64,000 nucleotides of DNA, taken from assembly GCA_033296885.1 (NCBI GenBank), contig MU863885.1:1-64000 (forward strand), written 5' to 3'. Every line of letters begins with the position of its first letter. Position 1 is the first letter of the stretch. The position numbers and the translations under genes are program-made. The notes under the pieces were generated by a model. The model was not told the DNA's origin, made no database searches, and saw nothing but the letters and a program-made list of their open reading frames with translations. Source of the stretch: Triangularia verruculosa (Eukaryota; Ascomycota; Sordariomycetes; Sordariales; Podosporaceae). Below are positions 11,815-22,530 of this stretch, piece after piece.

Positions 11815-12813
11815 TTACTCATAAAACACCAGACACCGCACCTCAATGCTCTCTCTCCCCGGAGTTCCTTCTGGGGTCTGCGGATCAATGAAAGCCGTAT
11901 GCGGCGTCAGCCCCGCAACACCCTTCTTCCCACCTGGCAACCGATCGCCCCAGGAGTCGAAGCACTTGATGAACATGGCCTCGTTGGGTGTCATGTCCTT
12001 GATGTAGTATAACTTGTGGCCGTCATTCGGCAGGACGCCGTACGTTTCACCCTTGACTTCATACCCTTCGAGGGAGTCCAGCGTTTCTTTGGAGGGCAGC
12101 ACCTCCTTGCCTCTATCATCGTCGTCTCCGTCGTTGCGTTTGGGGTACAGCAGGTTCACGGCCACCAAGTCCTCAGGCGCAGTGGTGCGGTAGTCAATCA
12201 CCGCCAGTGGAAAGTCGGTTGCAGGGTGACGGATAGGTCGCCATACGTTGATGAGCTGGTAGCGGTTCTGAAGGAGAGCATCGGCCTCCTCTTTGGGGGT
12301 AACGTGCCGCCTCACCCTGGCCTCTGCGGCCTTGGGAGTTTGGTCGACATGGACCTGTTGGACAGGCTGCCGGGCGGCGTTGGGATCGTGCTTGCGGATG
12401 GTGTGGTCAAAGATTTCGATGCGCTTGATCTTCTGACCGCTGTTCTCGAGTCTTTCCCTTAGAAGCGCTTCCACCTCGGCATAGTACTTGGTCCGGACAG
12501 TCTTGTCGTCCTCAAAGTCTTCTGGTGTGGTGGCGGATGGGGAGCGGTAGACTGCAAAACCGGATACGTCGATGTCGGCACCGAAGGAACCGCGCTTGGA
12601 GTGGATGTCAAGGCAGTCGCTGAAGTCGGTGACGTCCTTGGTGACAGTTTTACGGCTGTAAGAGGTGTAGTCAACATCGACCTTGGCCCATGGCGCGACA
12701 CCAGGGGTGATGGTCGCTGGGTCGAGATAACGGAAAGTGCTGCTCGTCATCTTGCGGGTTGTGAGATGTCTCAGAAGTCTTTGTGATGCAACCACCGAAC
12801 GAAAAGGGCGCAT
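11815..12813 (-). CDS. AsaB/CmcJ-type 2-oxoglutarate-Fe(II) oxygenase-like protein
   Basis: Single-exon 332-residue protein of the fungal family related to AsaB (aspergillic acid pathway), CmcJ and NvfI, often labelled GA4-desaturase family. Family members hydroxylate or desaturate small molecules. Visible features are VHVDQTP with His155 and Asp157 as candidate iron ligands, GLTPHTAFIDP with His305 as the distal ligand, and the late segment IEVRCLVFYE. These motifs fit a double-stranded beta-helix dioxygenase. The first ~21 residues are basic and could be a weak mitochondrial leader; Met22 (12750) is an alternative start. The next gene, 660 bp upstream in the same direction, is a membrane flavoprotein. 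Substrate unknown. Confidence 0.85.
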   Translation of the reverse strand: MRPFRSVVASQRLLRHLTTRKMTSSTFRYLDPATITPGVAPWAKVDVDYTSYSRKTVTKDVTDFSDCLDIHSKRGSFGADIDVSGFAVYRSPSATTPEDFEDDKTVRTKYYAEVEALLRERLENSGQKIKRIEIFDHTIRKHDPNAARQPVQQVHVDQTPKAAEARVRRHVTPKEEADALLQNRYQLINVWRPIRHPATDFPLAVIDYRTTAPEDLVAVNLLYPKRNDGDDDDRGKEVLPSKETLDSLEGYEVKGETYGVLPNDGHKLYYIKDMTPNEAMFIKCFDSWGDRLPGGKKGVAGLTPHTAFIDPQTPEGTPGRESIEVRCLVFYE

Positions 12814-13472
12814 TAGGGAACCGGAGTCAAGTGTGTGCGGTTATGTCATTGAAGCCGTGGAGATGGCGGGGTGATGCCCTCTTAAATACCAGCGCGGGGT
12901 TGCACAGCACAGCTCCACATCCGACAATTATCGTGATTACTAATGTGGGATGGCTGAGATATTCCGGTGGATTACGCAGCTGGTTTACCAAGCAATTCTT
13001 AGCAATACGGATAAGTCTTGGGATATCCTCTTTTCCTGGACACTCCCGAGCGCCGAGTTGACTCTGCCACTCAAGAGCCAGATGCAGACTGACCTCTGTT
13101 CCAACAGGCACCATTCCCGTGCCCCCTTGCACAAGCAAAATGAATTGACGTCATTTCGTAAGCATGGCAGTTATCAGAGATAAGCTTATGGACGGCGGGT
13201 TAGGGTTACCAGGACTGTTCATCACCACCCTTCCTGCCCTCCGAACACTGTTAAAGACTGGATGCAAAAAGTTCTTTGATTTGGAAATGCAAAACCCTGG
13301 ATATCAAACAAACGCAACCCCAACCGAAAACATGCTCTCCTTTTCAGAACGCCAACCCAAACGCGAGCCCATAATGACAAACTCCTGACGACCTAAATAA
13401 CAACATCCTCCAGAATCTGAGATCCGACACCATCAATATGCACAAGAAACGCCAAATAACCCAACAGCCGGA
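12814..13472. other. Intergenic, 659 bp
   Basis: No gene seen. It contains the oxygenase promoter and the 3' flank of the TmpA-like gene. Short open frames here (for example 13164-13388) show no motifs. Confidence 0.6.
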
Positions 13473-14954
13473 CTAACTGTCAAAGATAGGGCCGTACGCC
13501 AAGATTCCCCTCATCTCCAACCCAAACACCACCTCCTTCGTCACGGCCGGGTTGCTAATCACGCAAACCGCCTCGGCGTCGAACTCCTTTACCAGTCTCA
13601 GCACCTGCGGCAGCATCTCCTCCCTCTTCCCCTTTTCGCTCGTGTCGATGATGACTGGCTGTTGGTCCATCCTGCTGACCAGATCCAACGTCCTCTGTCC
13701 GTACGTCTTCAACGGACTCCTCGTCTGCCACAGCACTCTCATCTTTGGCCGGTTCTCATCCTCCAAAAAGGACAAACACGGCCCGATGCCGCTGCCCGTG
13801 GTGACAACGATGATTCTGCTGAACATTCGGAAAACATACCCGAATCCATAGGTTGGCACGCCCCTCTTCCAGAGCTTTGTCGGTTGAGAGACAATCGTGT
13901 CCTTTGTCCAGTCTCCCACCCTCGACACGATGCAGCTGAACTTTGTGTCCTCCAGCGCCGTGTCCTTGACGTTGTCGAAGTGGTCGGGAAAGCAAGCGAA
14001 CGAGTGCCAGTCCTTGAGCGGGTGCTTGGCAACCTGGATGCCTTGCCCGAACTTGACGGTGGTGTGGTCAAAGTGCAGCCTGATGGCGTGAGGAGAAAGG
14101 GGCTCGGGGGTGACGGTTACTTTGCGGAGGAGCAACCAGGGGTGGACTGTTGCGACTGTCAGGATAATTAGGATCCAAAAGGCGGGAAGGTTGAGAAGAA
14201 ACGTTCCGAGGGACGCTTCTTGGGTGCCGAGGAGGAATAGCAACGCCCAAAACAGGGCGATAATACCCCAGTTGGCGAACCGATGGACGAGCTCGAAGAC
14301 GTCGTGGTATTTACGGCGGATCGCGGGATGGGCTACCACGATGATGGAGAGCAGGAGAGCGAAGACGGAGTAGATGAGGACTAAAACCGCGATTCTGGTA
14401 GGGTTGGCGGTCGCTGGGTTGAACCGGTAGGTGTACATGCCGGCGAAGCCAATATACCAGAGGAAGGAGGCAACACCGGTGCCGCTGTGGACTCCGCCCA
14501 GGTGGAAGATGCGGCAGGCGAGACGTTTTACCAGTGTTGGTGCTGATCGTGGGACTGACCCGAAGATGAGGTACAAGAGGTTGAGGACTATTGGCTGTCG
14601 ACAAAGACCACACACGGCGAGGTTAATGGCCGAGGCATTCACCAGGTCAAGAGGCTCGGCGCCCCTGACGAGGTAGACAATGAGTGGTATGATGTTGCCG
14701 ATGAAGGCGAGTGTGAAGAGACGGCGGTAAACGTTGAGAACTGTGAACCTGATGAAGCCGAGATGTCTTTGTGTTGGCTCTAGTTCAGGTGTGGCTTGGG
14801 CTTCGAGGTCGCCTTTCTCTTTTAGTGGTGAGGGGAGGGAGGAGAGGTCCGAGTCTGTCGGTGATACTGGATAGGAGAGGTCTATCCTTGTCTCGATGAT
14901 CTCATCCTTCTTCCAGTCCTTCTCCCCATAAACAATTGCTGTCCTGTCTTCCAT
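13473..14954 (-). CDS. TmpA-like integral membrane flavoprotein
   Basis: Single-exon 493-residue protein. After a polar N-terminus (~70 residues) come several membrane segments, roughly residues 75-290 (for example FTLAFIGNIIPLIVYLV and ILIILTVATVHPWLLL). A cytosolic ferredoxin-reductase-like module follows, with an FAD-type region (GQGIQVAKHPLKDWHSFACF) and an NAD(P)-binding segment (RIIVVTTGSGIGPCLSF). This architecture matches Aspergillus nidulans TmpA, a plasma-membrane oxidoreductase linked to conidiation signalling. It resembles ferric reductases, but I did not find their canonical paired haem histidines. Substrate here is unknown. The AsaB-like oxygenase lies downstream in the same direction; no common promoter is shown. 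Confidence 0.85.
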   Translation of the reverse strand: MEDRTAIVYGEKDWKKDEIIETRIDLSYPVSPTDSDLSSLPSPLKEKGDLEAQATPELEPTQRHLGFIRFTVLNVYRRLFTLAFIGNIIPLIVYLVRGAEPLDLVNASAINLAVCGLCRQPIVLNLLYLIFGSVPRSAPTLVKRLACRIFHLGGVHSGTGVASFLWYIGFAGMYTYRFNPATANPTRIAVLVLIYSVFALLLSIIVVAHPAIRRKYHDVFELVHRFANWGIIALFWALLFLLGTQEASLGTFLLNLPAFWILIILTVATVHPWLLLRKVTVTPEPLSPHAIRLHFDHTTVKFGQGIQVAKHPLKDWHSFACFPDHFDNVKDTALEDTKFSCIVSRVGDWTKDTIVSQPTKLWKRGVPTYGFGYVFRMFSRIIVVTTGSGIGPCLSFLEDENRPKMRVLWQTRSPLKTYGQRTLDLVSRMDQQPVIIDTSEKGKREEMLPQVLRLVKEFDAEAVCVISNPAVTKEVVFGLEMRGILAYGPIFDS

Positions 14955-16353
14955 GGTAGGCGATGATGTATGTGGTCACTGAACGAGCAAGAACAACCAA
15001 CGACTTGGTGAAGAAAGATGGTTGTATTGGATATCAGAAAGAAGGAGCCACAACAAGCGCTATTTGTACCACGGCCCTCAATATCTATATGGATCCCTTC
15101 CATGGCCTCTACCTCCACAGGGCTTCCTGATCTGACTCCCTCCTTCCTATCTGGTATAGCCATCCCTCACCCATATGCCGACATGAGAGTCTGTGACGAT
15201 GATGATGGCGACGTCAATGGAGTTGACGGAAGTTGCCGGAATCTTGTTACCATACATTGGAGCCTCTGGAATGCACGTCGGAGTTTCTCTTGCTGGCACT
15301 GTATTCTCGGCCCAGGCCGGAGATGGTTTCTCCGGAGTCACACGGCAGCCGACCCACATCGTCGGCGACCATTCCGGTGGAATCTTCGGCGCTGTGCTAC
15401 AACCGCTCAGCTGGGTCTGCCATGTTTGACTGCCAAATGCACAGAGAGGGGTGCGCCGATCGCTCTGGCGGCTCGTGAGTTAGACGGCGATGAGGTGGTG
15501 ACGACGGGATGCATGATATTCCTCCCAATCGGAGTTGCGCTTCCCTTCATCCATCATCACATATTAATGTCGTCCCTCAATCAAAACAAAATGCCGTTGA
15601 ATCATCTGTTCGGCCGAGAGTTGCCCGGTATGTGACGTGGAGCTGTTGCCAATACACAAACCTTGATGGCTTGATACTCTCGATCCCTTGACTGACATCG
15701 GATGCAGAGCCTCCCTTTGCACACCCCAACTCGTCACGTGTGTATGAAACCACGCAAGCCTCAAAATGACACTGTTCATGTGGAAGCCGCTGCCGTGTCT
15801 CACCCAGGTGCTCGGTGATTTGTGTGTGAGCACAGACTCTATCATCTCGTTCCCTCCCTTCCCTTCGATCCCCTCCGAAGTCAGGGTTGCCTGCCAAAGA
15901 AATGTGAGAATTTTTATGATGACGAAAAAAAAATGTGACGGTGATGGAAGGGAACCGATTGTTTGATCGATCAAGCGGTCAACCGGTTGGCAGGCGGGTT
16001 TGAGTGCCCCTCTCCACGCCACCTTCTTTTTGTTCGGAGTCCGGACAAACTTGCACTGTAACACAACACTTGGCTAAAACACCGCCAACAACAACAGCAG
16101 CTGTCCACATCCAAGACACCGCCTGCATCAACATCACGGTCCGGCAATGCAATGCAATGCAATGCAGCTGAGTTGAAGAAAATCTGTCTGCCAAGTGGAC
16201 CCACAGCCGCCCACTCGGTACCCGCTTCTGATCTCCACCACCAAAAAGTTTTCCTCTCAGGGGACAACCAACACACACACCGCAGGGGCAGTCCTTCCAT
16301 CAGGAGCCCTGAATTCGCTGCGATGGTCATCAATCCAATCGGAACCATCCTCG
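14955..16353. other. Intergenic, 1.4 kb
   Basis: No gene I can support. Both strands have long open stretches between about 15020 and 15640. The minus-strand frame from about 15490 to 15147 is Pro-rich, and its first ATG is at 15359; the plus-strand frames overlap it. None shows a domain or a convincing spliced model. Microsatellite-like gcaat repeats occur near 16145-16166. The right end leads into the tRNA gene. Confidence 0.45.
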
Positions 16354-16445
16354 TCGGGTATGGTGTAGCGGTAACATCGTTGACTCTCACTTCTCAGAAG
16401 TGTCTGTTCTCTCAACAGCCCCGGGTTCGACTCCCGGTATCCGAG
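16354..16445 (+). tRNA. tRNA-Glu (CTC) with intron
   Basis: The sequence folds as a tRNA. The acceptor strands are TCGGGTA and TATCCGA with one G-T pair, followed by discriminator G. The D-arm region is TGGTGTAGCGGTAAC. The T arm is CCGGG-TTCGACT-CCCGG. The anticodon stem GTTGA/TCAAC brackets a loop starting CTCTCA with anticodon CTC. About 20 extra bases between position 37 and the 3' half of the loop form an intron, as in many fungal tRNA-Glu genes. The mature length of about 72 nt is normal. RNA polymerase III A and B boxes are both intact. Confidence 0.93.
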
Positions 16446-16685
16446 TCTCTCTTTTGTATTTTTGCTGTCACACATTCATTCATTTGGATCATGAGACACG
16501 GTAGAGAATCATTTCGACTAAATATTACGTCTCATATCGAAGACATCTCTTGTTTTTCTGCTTACTGTTGCCAATGCACCAAGAAAAAGTATTTTCCAGA
16601 AAGTCGCCAAATATCCAAAACTCTAATCCGAATAAGAAAAAAAGGACGGCATGAAACGACTGACGGAAAGCTGCAACCAAGGAAA

Positions 16686-18482
16686 TCAGTAGGCATCCAC
16701 CAAAAAGCTGTCCAGCTTTGGAGTAAAGAACTCAAAGCTCTGCTGGTCAAAGACACACTGCAGTTCCTCTCCATCATCACCCTGCCGCTGCCCTTTGCCC
16801 TTGCCCTTGCCCTTTCCATTACCCGAAGAACTTCTACTTCCCCAAACTGGTCTCAAAGGGAAGCCACAAATCCCCTCCTTTTCGCCCTTCTTTGCGCCTC
16901 CTTGAACAATCCCCTCCAAACGTTCAAAGTCCTTTCCATCTTCGACCCACTCCATCAGACTCTTCAGCACCTCTTGCGGCCACGCCGCATTGTTTGGTTT
17001 GAACACTCCCAACGGATCGACGGTCCCCGGGTCGCAATGCCCACCACCCGGTACCAAAAACAGCTTGTTCCATTTGGACATCTCTGCGTACCCTTGCTGG
17101 ACCCCCAAGCCGGGGTACATGGTCCTTCTGACCTTGTCCTGATACATGGTTGACGAAACCGCCGGAATCGCAGCGTCGGCCTCTCCATGCCACAGAATCA
17201 TCTTGCCTCCGTTGGACTTGAACGTGGTCAGATCCGGCCAGAGGGTGAAAATGCCAGACAGGTACTTGCTCATCGAGTCGTTGACCCATTCCCGGATGAT
17301 GTCAGGGCTGACTTCATCTAGCGGAAGGGTAGGCGAGTAGACTTCCTTGACCAGCAGGTTCACCACGGCAGGCGAGAGAGGGTTAGGAAAGGGTTCGAGC
17401 TGGTTTGTTTCCGGGTTCAAGATGGTGACAGAGTCGCCAAATTCCACTGAAGGGGGGAAAAATGGGTGAATGAGCTTGTTGTTGGAGTCGTACATTCCGC
17501 GCCAGCTTTCGGCGGCCACGGCGGCGGCTTTGGCGGAGACGGTACCCGCAACCGGGGGCTGGCCGAGCTGGGGCACGGCAGAGCAATTGTAGGGTTTGCC
17601 GATCGAGGACGATGCGTTGAAGCGGGCAAAGCAGAGATCGGTGCGGGAGACAACGCCGTCAGTCCTGCCGTCGAGGGGATCGCAAAAGGCAATGGCATCA
17701 GCGGTGATGCGGGCGAGCTCGCAAACAGAGGGGTAGTAGTTGTGCTTTCGCTGGGCCAAGGGGCCCTGGTAGTGAAAGATGGGATGGCGGATCGCTGGCG
17801 CTCCGACGGAGACACCGTCAAAGGTGGCGCCGTACTTTTGAACCTGTGACATCCCCTCACGTCCTCCCTCGGAGCAGCCATGGAAATACGAGTAGATCTT
17901 GATCGAGTTGGACGCGCCGTAGAACTTGCGAGTAAGTTCCTTGCCAAGGACTGTCATCTCGTGCATCGCTTTGTACGAGTACGCAATGAGGGCATCGTAG
18001 TTCATTGCGCCATTGCCGTAGAGGATGACACGGCTCAGGTCGGAGTCGAAGCCCCCGAAGCCAGCATCGGTTGTGATAGAGGCAGCGCCATAAGGTAGGC
18101 CGGTGGCCAAACCTCTTGCACCGAGTGTAACGGCCAGACCTCCCCCCCCTGTTGCAATGAAGCGATTCTTGAATTGTGCCGGGCTTGGAAGGTAAAGCCA
18201 AAGATTGACTCGATCGTTGGGACGTCCGACATGGCGAAAGGCAAAGGTGACGTTGCAAAAGTCGCGGCTGGAGATACCGGGATGCCAGCTGTCTGGGGCA
18301 GCAGTGAAATTGGCCACTGGTTGGGCCGTGACAGAGCCAGCGATCAGCTCCAGGCCTGGGACAAAGTTGGGCGCTGGAAGGGACGATTCGACAAATGACG
18401 TTGTGCAAAGACCGGAAACGGTGGAATCGCACGTGGATGCAGCCACAAGACTGGCGATTACCAAACCCTTGAAAAGGCCCAT
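16686..18482 (-). CDS. Feruloyl esterase B / tannase family, secreted
   Basis: Single-exon 598-residue secreted serine esterase of the tannase/feruloyl esterase family, which releases ferulic or gallic acid from plant polymers. ATG 18482 starts a signal peptide (MGLFKGLVIASLVAASTC); upstream in-frame ATGs would bury it. Catalytic CS-D-HC features are visible: GCSEGGREG with Cys203-Ser204, WHGEADAAIP with Asp436, and GGGHCDPG with His482-Cys483. The lid region carries the calcium-site-like segment CDPLDGRTDGVVSRTD. After the usual end of the fold (~540) there is an unusual ~55-residue tail with GNGKGKGKGKG at 554-564, then a Cys and aromatic residues. Overlapping minus-strand frames are shadows. 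Confidence 0.93.
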   Translation of the reverse strand: MGLFKGLVIASLVAASTCDSTVSGLCTTSFVESSLPAPNFVPGLELIAGSVTAQPVANFTAAPDSWHPGISSRDFCNVTFAFRHVGRPNDRVNLWLYLPSPAQFKNRFIATGGGGLAVTLGARGLATGLPYGAASITTDAGFGGFDSDLSRVILYGNGAMNYDALIAYSYKAMHEMTVLGKELTRKFYGASNSIKIYSYFHGCSEGGREGMSQVQKYGATFDGVSVGAPAIRHPIFHYQGPLAQRKHNYYPSVCELARITADAIAFCDPLDGRTDGVVSRTDLCFARFNASSSIGKPYNCSAVPQLGQPPVAGTVSAKAAAVAAESWRGMYDSNNKLIHPFFPPSVEFGDSVTILNPETNQLEPFPNPLSPAVVNLLVKEVYSPTLPLDEVSPDIIREWVNDSMSKYLSGIFTLWPDLTTFKSNGGKMILWHGEADAAIPAVSSTMYQDKVRRTMYPGLGVQQGYAEMSKWNKLFLVPGGGHCDPGTVDPLGVFKPNNAAWPQEVLKSLMEWVEDGKDFERLEGIVQGGAKKGEKEGICGFPLRPVWGSRSSSGNGKGKGKGKGQRQGDDGEELQCVFDQQSFEFFTPKLDSFLVDAY

Positions 18483-19637
18483 TTTGTGATCGATACTCCT
18501 GAACGCTCTAAAGATATGTAGAGAATGGCGGGACAGCAACTGATGAGGTGCGCGCAGCTGGATATTTGTAGACAATCATTCTGCTCACCTCTGGATAACC
18601 CCTGAATAGAAACAGAATACTACCAGACCTGCCATTCCGAGTGAGCATGGATCAGCTGAGCGAAACAGCACAGAAAACGTCACCGATCAATGTAAACAAA
18701 CCAGGTTCAAATGAGAAGCGCGGTTTGATGGCACAGTACAGAGACATTTGTCTCCGCTCCCTTGCTCTAACGCGAAGTACGAATGATACGAGATACGAAG
18801 TGACCAGGGGTGAGACCCACTCTGAAGCTGCCTCCACGCGGCAGGGCACCACGCAGCGGATAACCAATATCGTGGGATTGTACAACAACAGGGAACACAA
18901 GACTAGGGACTGGTATATCCACCTTGGAAGGATTTGGTGGAATGGGGCTGTGTATCAAGGAGTAATTCAACTCGGTCTAGAACACATCTGTCTTCCAAGT
19001 TATGAGGGCGAATATTGAAGGTCTGAGGCAAGGGCTTGTGCTCATACATACGATTCAGATTGACATGGTGCTTGTGAGTTGTGTATCCACGAGAAGCGGC
19101 ATCAAGCATCAAGCTGGATGCTCGGACGAACGGCATATGCAAGAGATTGGACCAAGCGTCAGATTTGGCACGAGAAAAATGCAATAGCAGTGACGTAGCC
19201 AGACAGTGAGATAGGGGTCCTGTAGGTCAGTTTTCTTTTATCAAAGTGGCTGCAGGACAATGGCAGACAGATAAATCGTCGAGTGCAGCCTGAGGTCCCC
19301 GGGAGCCAGTAGATGCAGGTACTTGAGTATAGATTGGGCACCAGCCAAACTGTTTGTGCCTGACCTGTCATTTCAAGTAGGTAGCTTGAACAACCAATCC
19401 CCAACTTCAAGCTGCCTAAACGTCTTCAATTCATTCGTTTGTTCAAGTGATACAGCATGCTGCCCAAGACATGCAGCCATCCACAGGCTACCTAGAATGC
19501 GGGCGATAGGCCTCACTGCACCTACCCAGCAGAGACTCGGTATAACCCCGCATCTTCCCTGGATCTCTTCTCACTCAAAAGATCTTGAACCTTTCTTCTG
19601 CTGCCTGACAGGCTGAGAAAAGCCCTCTGATGCCAAA
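18483..19637. other. Intergenic, 1.15 kb
   Basis: No gene seen. It lies between two divergently transcribed genes (feruloyl esterase leftward, RBR ligase rightward) and must hold both promoters. The open frame 18641-19018 has no recognisable motif. The region near 19540-19637 is pyrimidine-rich and probably 5' UTR of the right-hand gene. Confidence 0.55.
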
Positions 19638-22211
19638 ATGAACCGACAGAAGACTCAACTCCCTTTGCGCCCAGCTGTTTCACGAGCAGCCAAACAGCCG
19701 TGTGTTTTTTTTGCCCGAGGACACTGTCGGAATGGGAGCTCATGTTCATTTTCTCATGATTCGACCTCGGGTTCCGCTACCGCGAATCCCTCGACCACCG
19801 ATACAAATAGCCGATCGGTCACGAAAGATGCAACAAGCACGGCGCCAAAGGCCATCTGCCATTTCTATCTGAAAGGTGCTTGCTTGAAGGGAGCCGGCTG
19901 CACCTTTGCCCACCCTACATGCGGCGCCAATCCAACCCCGACTGTGGGAAGTGAAGCGGCCCCTTTCGGGGACGACCTTGTTTCGGGAAATGTAAGCTAA
20001 GGTACTATCTTGTCAAGTCAAAACATTACGGCTAACCCTGCCCAGGATGGGTCCGAAGACAAGCACGATGACTGGACCCGTCAGCTTGGCGGAGGTGTGA
20101 TACAGTTTGGAGATGGCGCAGTGGTGCTAAAGGCCTCTCTACAGTCGGACTTCTCGGCTGTTCGCATCAGTCAGCTGCCGGCAAACAGCACTCCTGATAC
20201 CATCTCTCAGCTTCTTGGCGGTCTCGGGTTCACCATCGCTGTCGACAAGATACGCCTTGCACCGAACCTGGATCCAGCTCACCGTGTGGCTGATGTTCGC
20301 GTGGAGGATCCTACGTTCGCCAAGCGCTTCATTGGCGTTGTCGATTCCCAGAAAGGAGTCTCAGAGAACAACATCAGAGTGATTCCTATCAGTGCACCAA
20401 TGCCAGGAGGTTCTGGAATGCACAGGGTTGAATGTAAAAAGGTTCTCTGCTCTTGGTACCGACCATTCATGACGGCATGGCTCAACTTTACATCATCTGG
20501 CCTGGCTGAGGAGATCCACAAGAGGTATACGAGTGGTAGGTACAAAGTTCTCAACATGCAGGTCACAAGTCATCCGCCCAAGAGAAGCAAAGCGTGGACA
20601 ACAGTCATGCTCACCGAAGTACCTGCCGAGGCGACCGAAAGCGATATTACGAAACCGATCCCACAAAACATGTCGCCCAGAAACGTCGAAACTGGGACAC
20701 CAAGCTTCCAATACAACGCCGTGGTTGCCAATGCTCTTGTCAAGTCGAAGCTGATGGAAGTAGGACCGCTGGAGTGGTGGGAAGATGCCGTCTTTGGAGG
20801 CAAGCGTGCCAAGGCAAAGGCTCGGTTTCAGGACGACGGAGATGCCGCCAAAGCTGCTTCATTGCTCAACAATTGGGATCTGCCATTTCACAAGAAAGGC
20901 AAGCTCACCGTTCAGGCCATTTATTCTGCACGGTTCAAGGTTCAAGAACGAATTTACCAAGCGATCAGGCCAATTATCAACGAGCACAGCACGACGTGGC
21001 AGGCAAAGAAGGTGTACCTGGCCGCCTATGAGCCTCCTCGTTACTCTCTCTTGCGAGTGCTGAGGTTTGAAGGGGAAGATAACAAGGCGGTGGCGGAAGC
21101 AAAGCGCATTTTGGAGCAGATCTTGGACGGACACCTTGCCACCGACAAAGGAAAACCTATCTGGTCACCTGCTTTCACTGTCAATGGGGAAGTCTTCCAG
21201 AAGATTAAGGAGATCGAGCAGCTCTTTGGGATTGTGGTCATCCGGAACAGGAAACTGTCACGGGTGTTTTTGTTCGGGTCGAAAGATAAATGCGAAGAAG
21301 CTGAGACAAGACTTGCGATGATTGCCCAGCAAGATGCATCCACCAGGAACGTTATCAAGCTTGATCCTGTTCAGTTCGCGTGGGCTTGCCGAGGTGGCTT
21401 CAAGTCAATCACTGAGATTCTCGGCAGAAAGGCCACTTTTGACATCGTCTCAGATCCTAGACAGATCGTGGTGACAGGGTCGGAAGCTGACGTCAAGCTC
21501 GCCAATGATATGGTCAAAGCCCAGAAGGAGCCTTCTGAGAGCCCGGATGCAAAACAGCAGGATTGCTCTATCTGCTGGATGGAGCCGGAGAACCCCATTA
21601 CCACTGATTGCGGCCACACCTACTGCTCCGACTGCTTTGAACAGCTTTGCGCCTCGGCAGCCTCCTCTGGTAAAACAGATTTCAAACTCCAATGCGAAGG
21701 CGACTCGTCCAAGTGCAAAGAGGCGTTCTGTCTCGACTTCTTGCAGGACCATTTGTCATCTCAGCTTTTTGAAGACACTCTTGAAGCCTCATTCAATTCT
21801 TACGTCTCCCACCGTCCCGACAGCTTACATTACTGTCCGACCCCTGATTGTGGACAGATCTATCGTGCTGCTACCGGGACCTTTACTTGCCCCAACTGCC
21901 TGGCGCCGGTTTGCACCACCTGCTACGCATCACACCAGGGAATGACCTGTGCCGATCACAAGTTTGTTTCATCCGGTGGGGACATAGCTCTGAAGGAGGT
22001 CAAGGAGCGTCTGGGCATCAAGGACTGTCCCAAATGCAAGACTGCAATGGAGAAGACAGAGGGGTGTGACCATATGACCTGCGGTGGGTGCGGGGCTCAC
22101 CTTTGTTGGAAGTGCTTGAAGACATTTGGGACCAGCAATGAGTGTTATGCTCATATGAATCGAGCTCATGGCGGCATCGGGTTTCATGTGCCAGATGAGG
22201 CCCGATGGTAA
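19638..22211 (+). CDS. CCCH zinc-finger / RBR E3 ubiquitin ligase
   Basis: Predicted 839-residue protein of two exons (19638-19991 and 20046-22211; donor GTAAGC, branch GGCTAAC, acceptor CCCAG). Two CCCH fingers sit at 22-40 (CVFFARGHCRNGSSCSFSH) and 74-92, both C-x7-C-x5-C-x3-H. Residues ~150-330 contain segments resembling RRM folds (VRISQLPANSTPDTISQLLG; TTVMLTEVPAEATESDI). The C-terminus is a RING-between-RING unit: RING1 from ~624 (CSICWMEP, CGHTYCSDC), IBR from ~714 (YCPTPDC, CPNCLAPVC) and RING2 from ~778 (CPKCKTAM, CDHMTCGGC), whose HMTC cysteine is the likely ubiquitin acceptor. RBR ligases transfer ubiquitin through a RING2 cysteine. The CCCH/RRM-like part suggests RNA-linked targeting, which is my inference. 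Confidence 0.9.
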
Positions 22212-22530
22212 GGTGCCGACGGGAACCTGGAACCACTCAACAAGGAGCTAGTATGAGAAGGCCAGGGCCGTGCTAAGACTTCCTAGGTATACGGGAGCTC
22301 ACTAGCTAGGTTGTTTGCCCCGTTAGGTGATTATAGGATACCATTATCTGGTTAGCTACCTTACTTACCTAGGTACCTATATTAGAAGATACCAAGACAC
22401 TCCCCGGTGGATATTTATATCTAATCACTTGGAAGCTCATAAACGCCAAACTCCTTAGGTACCTACCTAGCCTAAGGTAACCTATCCTCTGCATCATTCG
22501 ACAATTACCTAGGTATGATGTTACAAAAGC
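22212..22530. other. Convergent intergenic space with palindromic motifs
   Basis: No gene seen. The flanking genes converge here. Two copies of the palindrome AGGTACCT lie at 22371-22378 and 22457-22464 among related TAGG/CCTA repeats. Confidence 0.7.

Noticed and set aside
15018..15635. 205-residue plus-strand open frame and overlapping minus-strand frame
   Set aside because: Both strands are open by chance in this GC-rich stretch; neither has a domain, consistent splice signals or a well-placed start.
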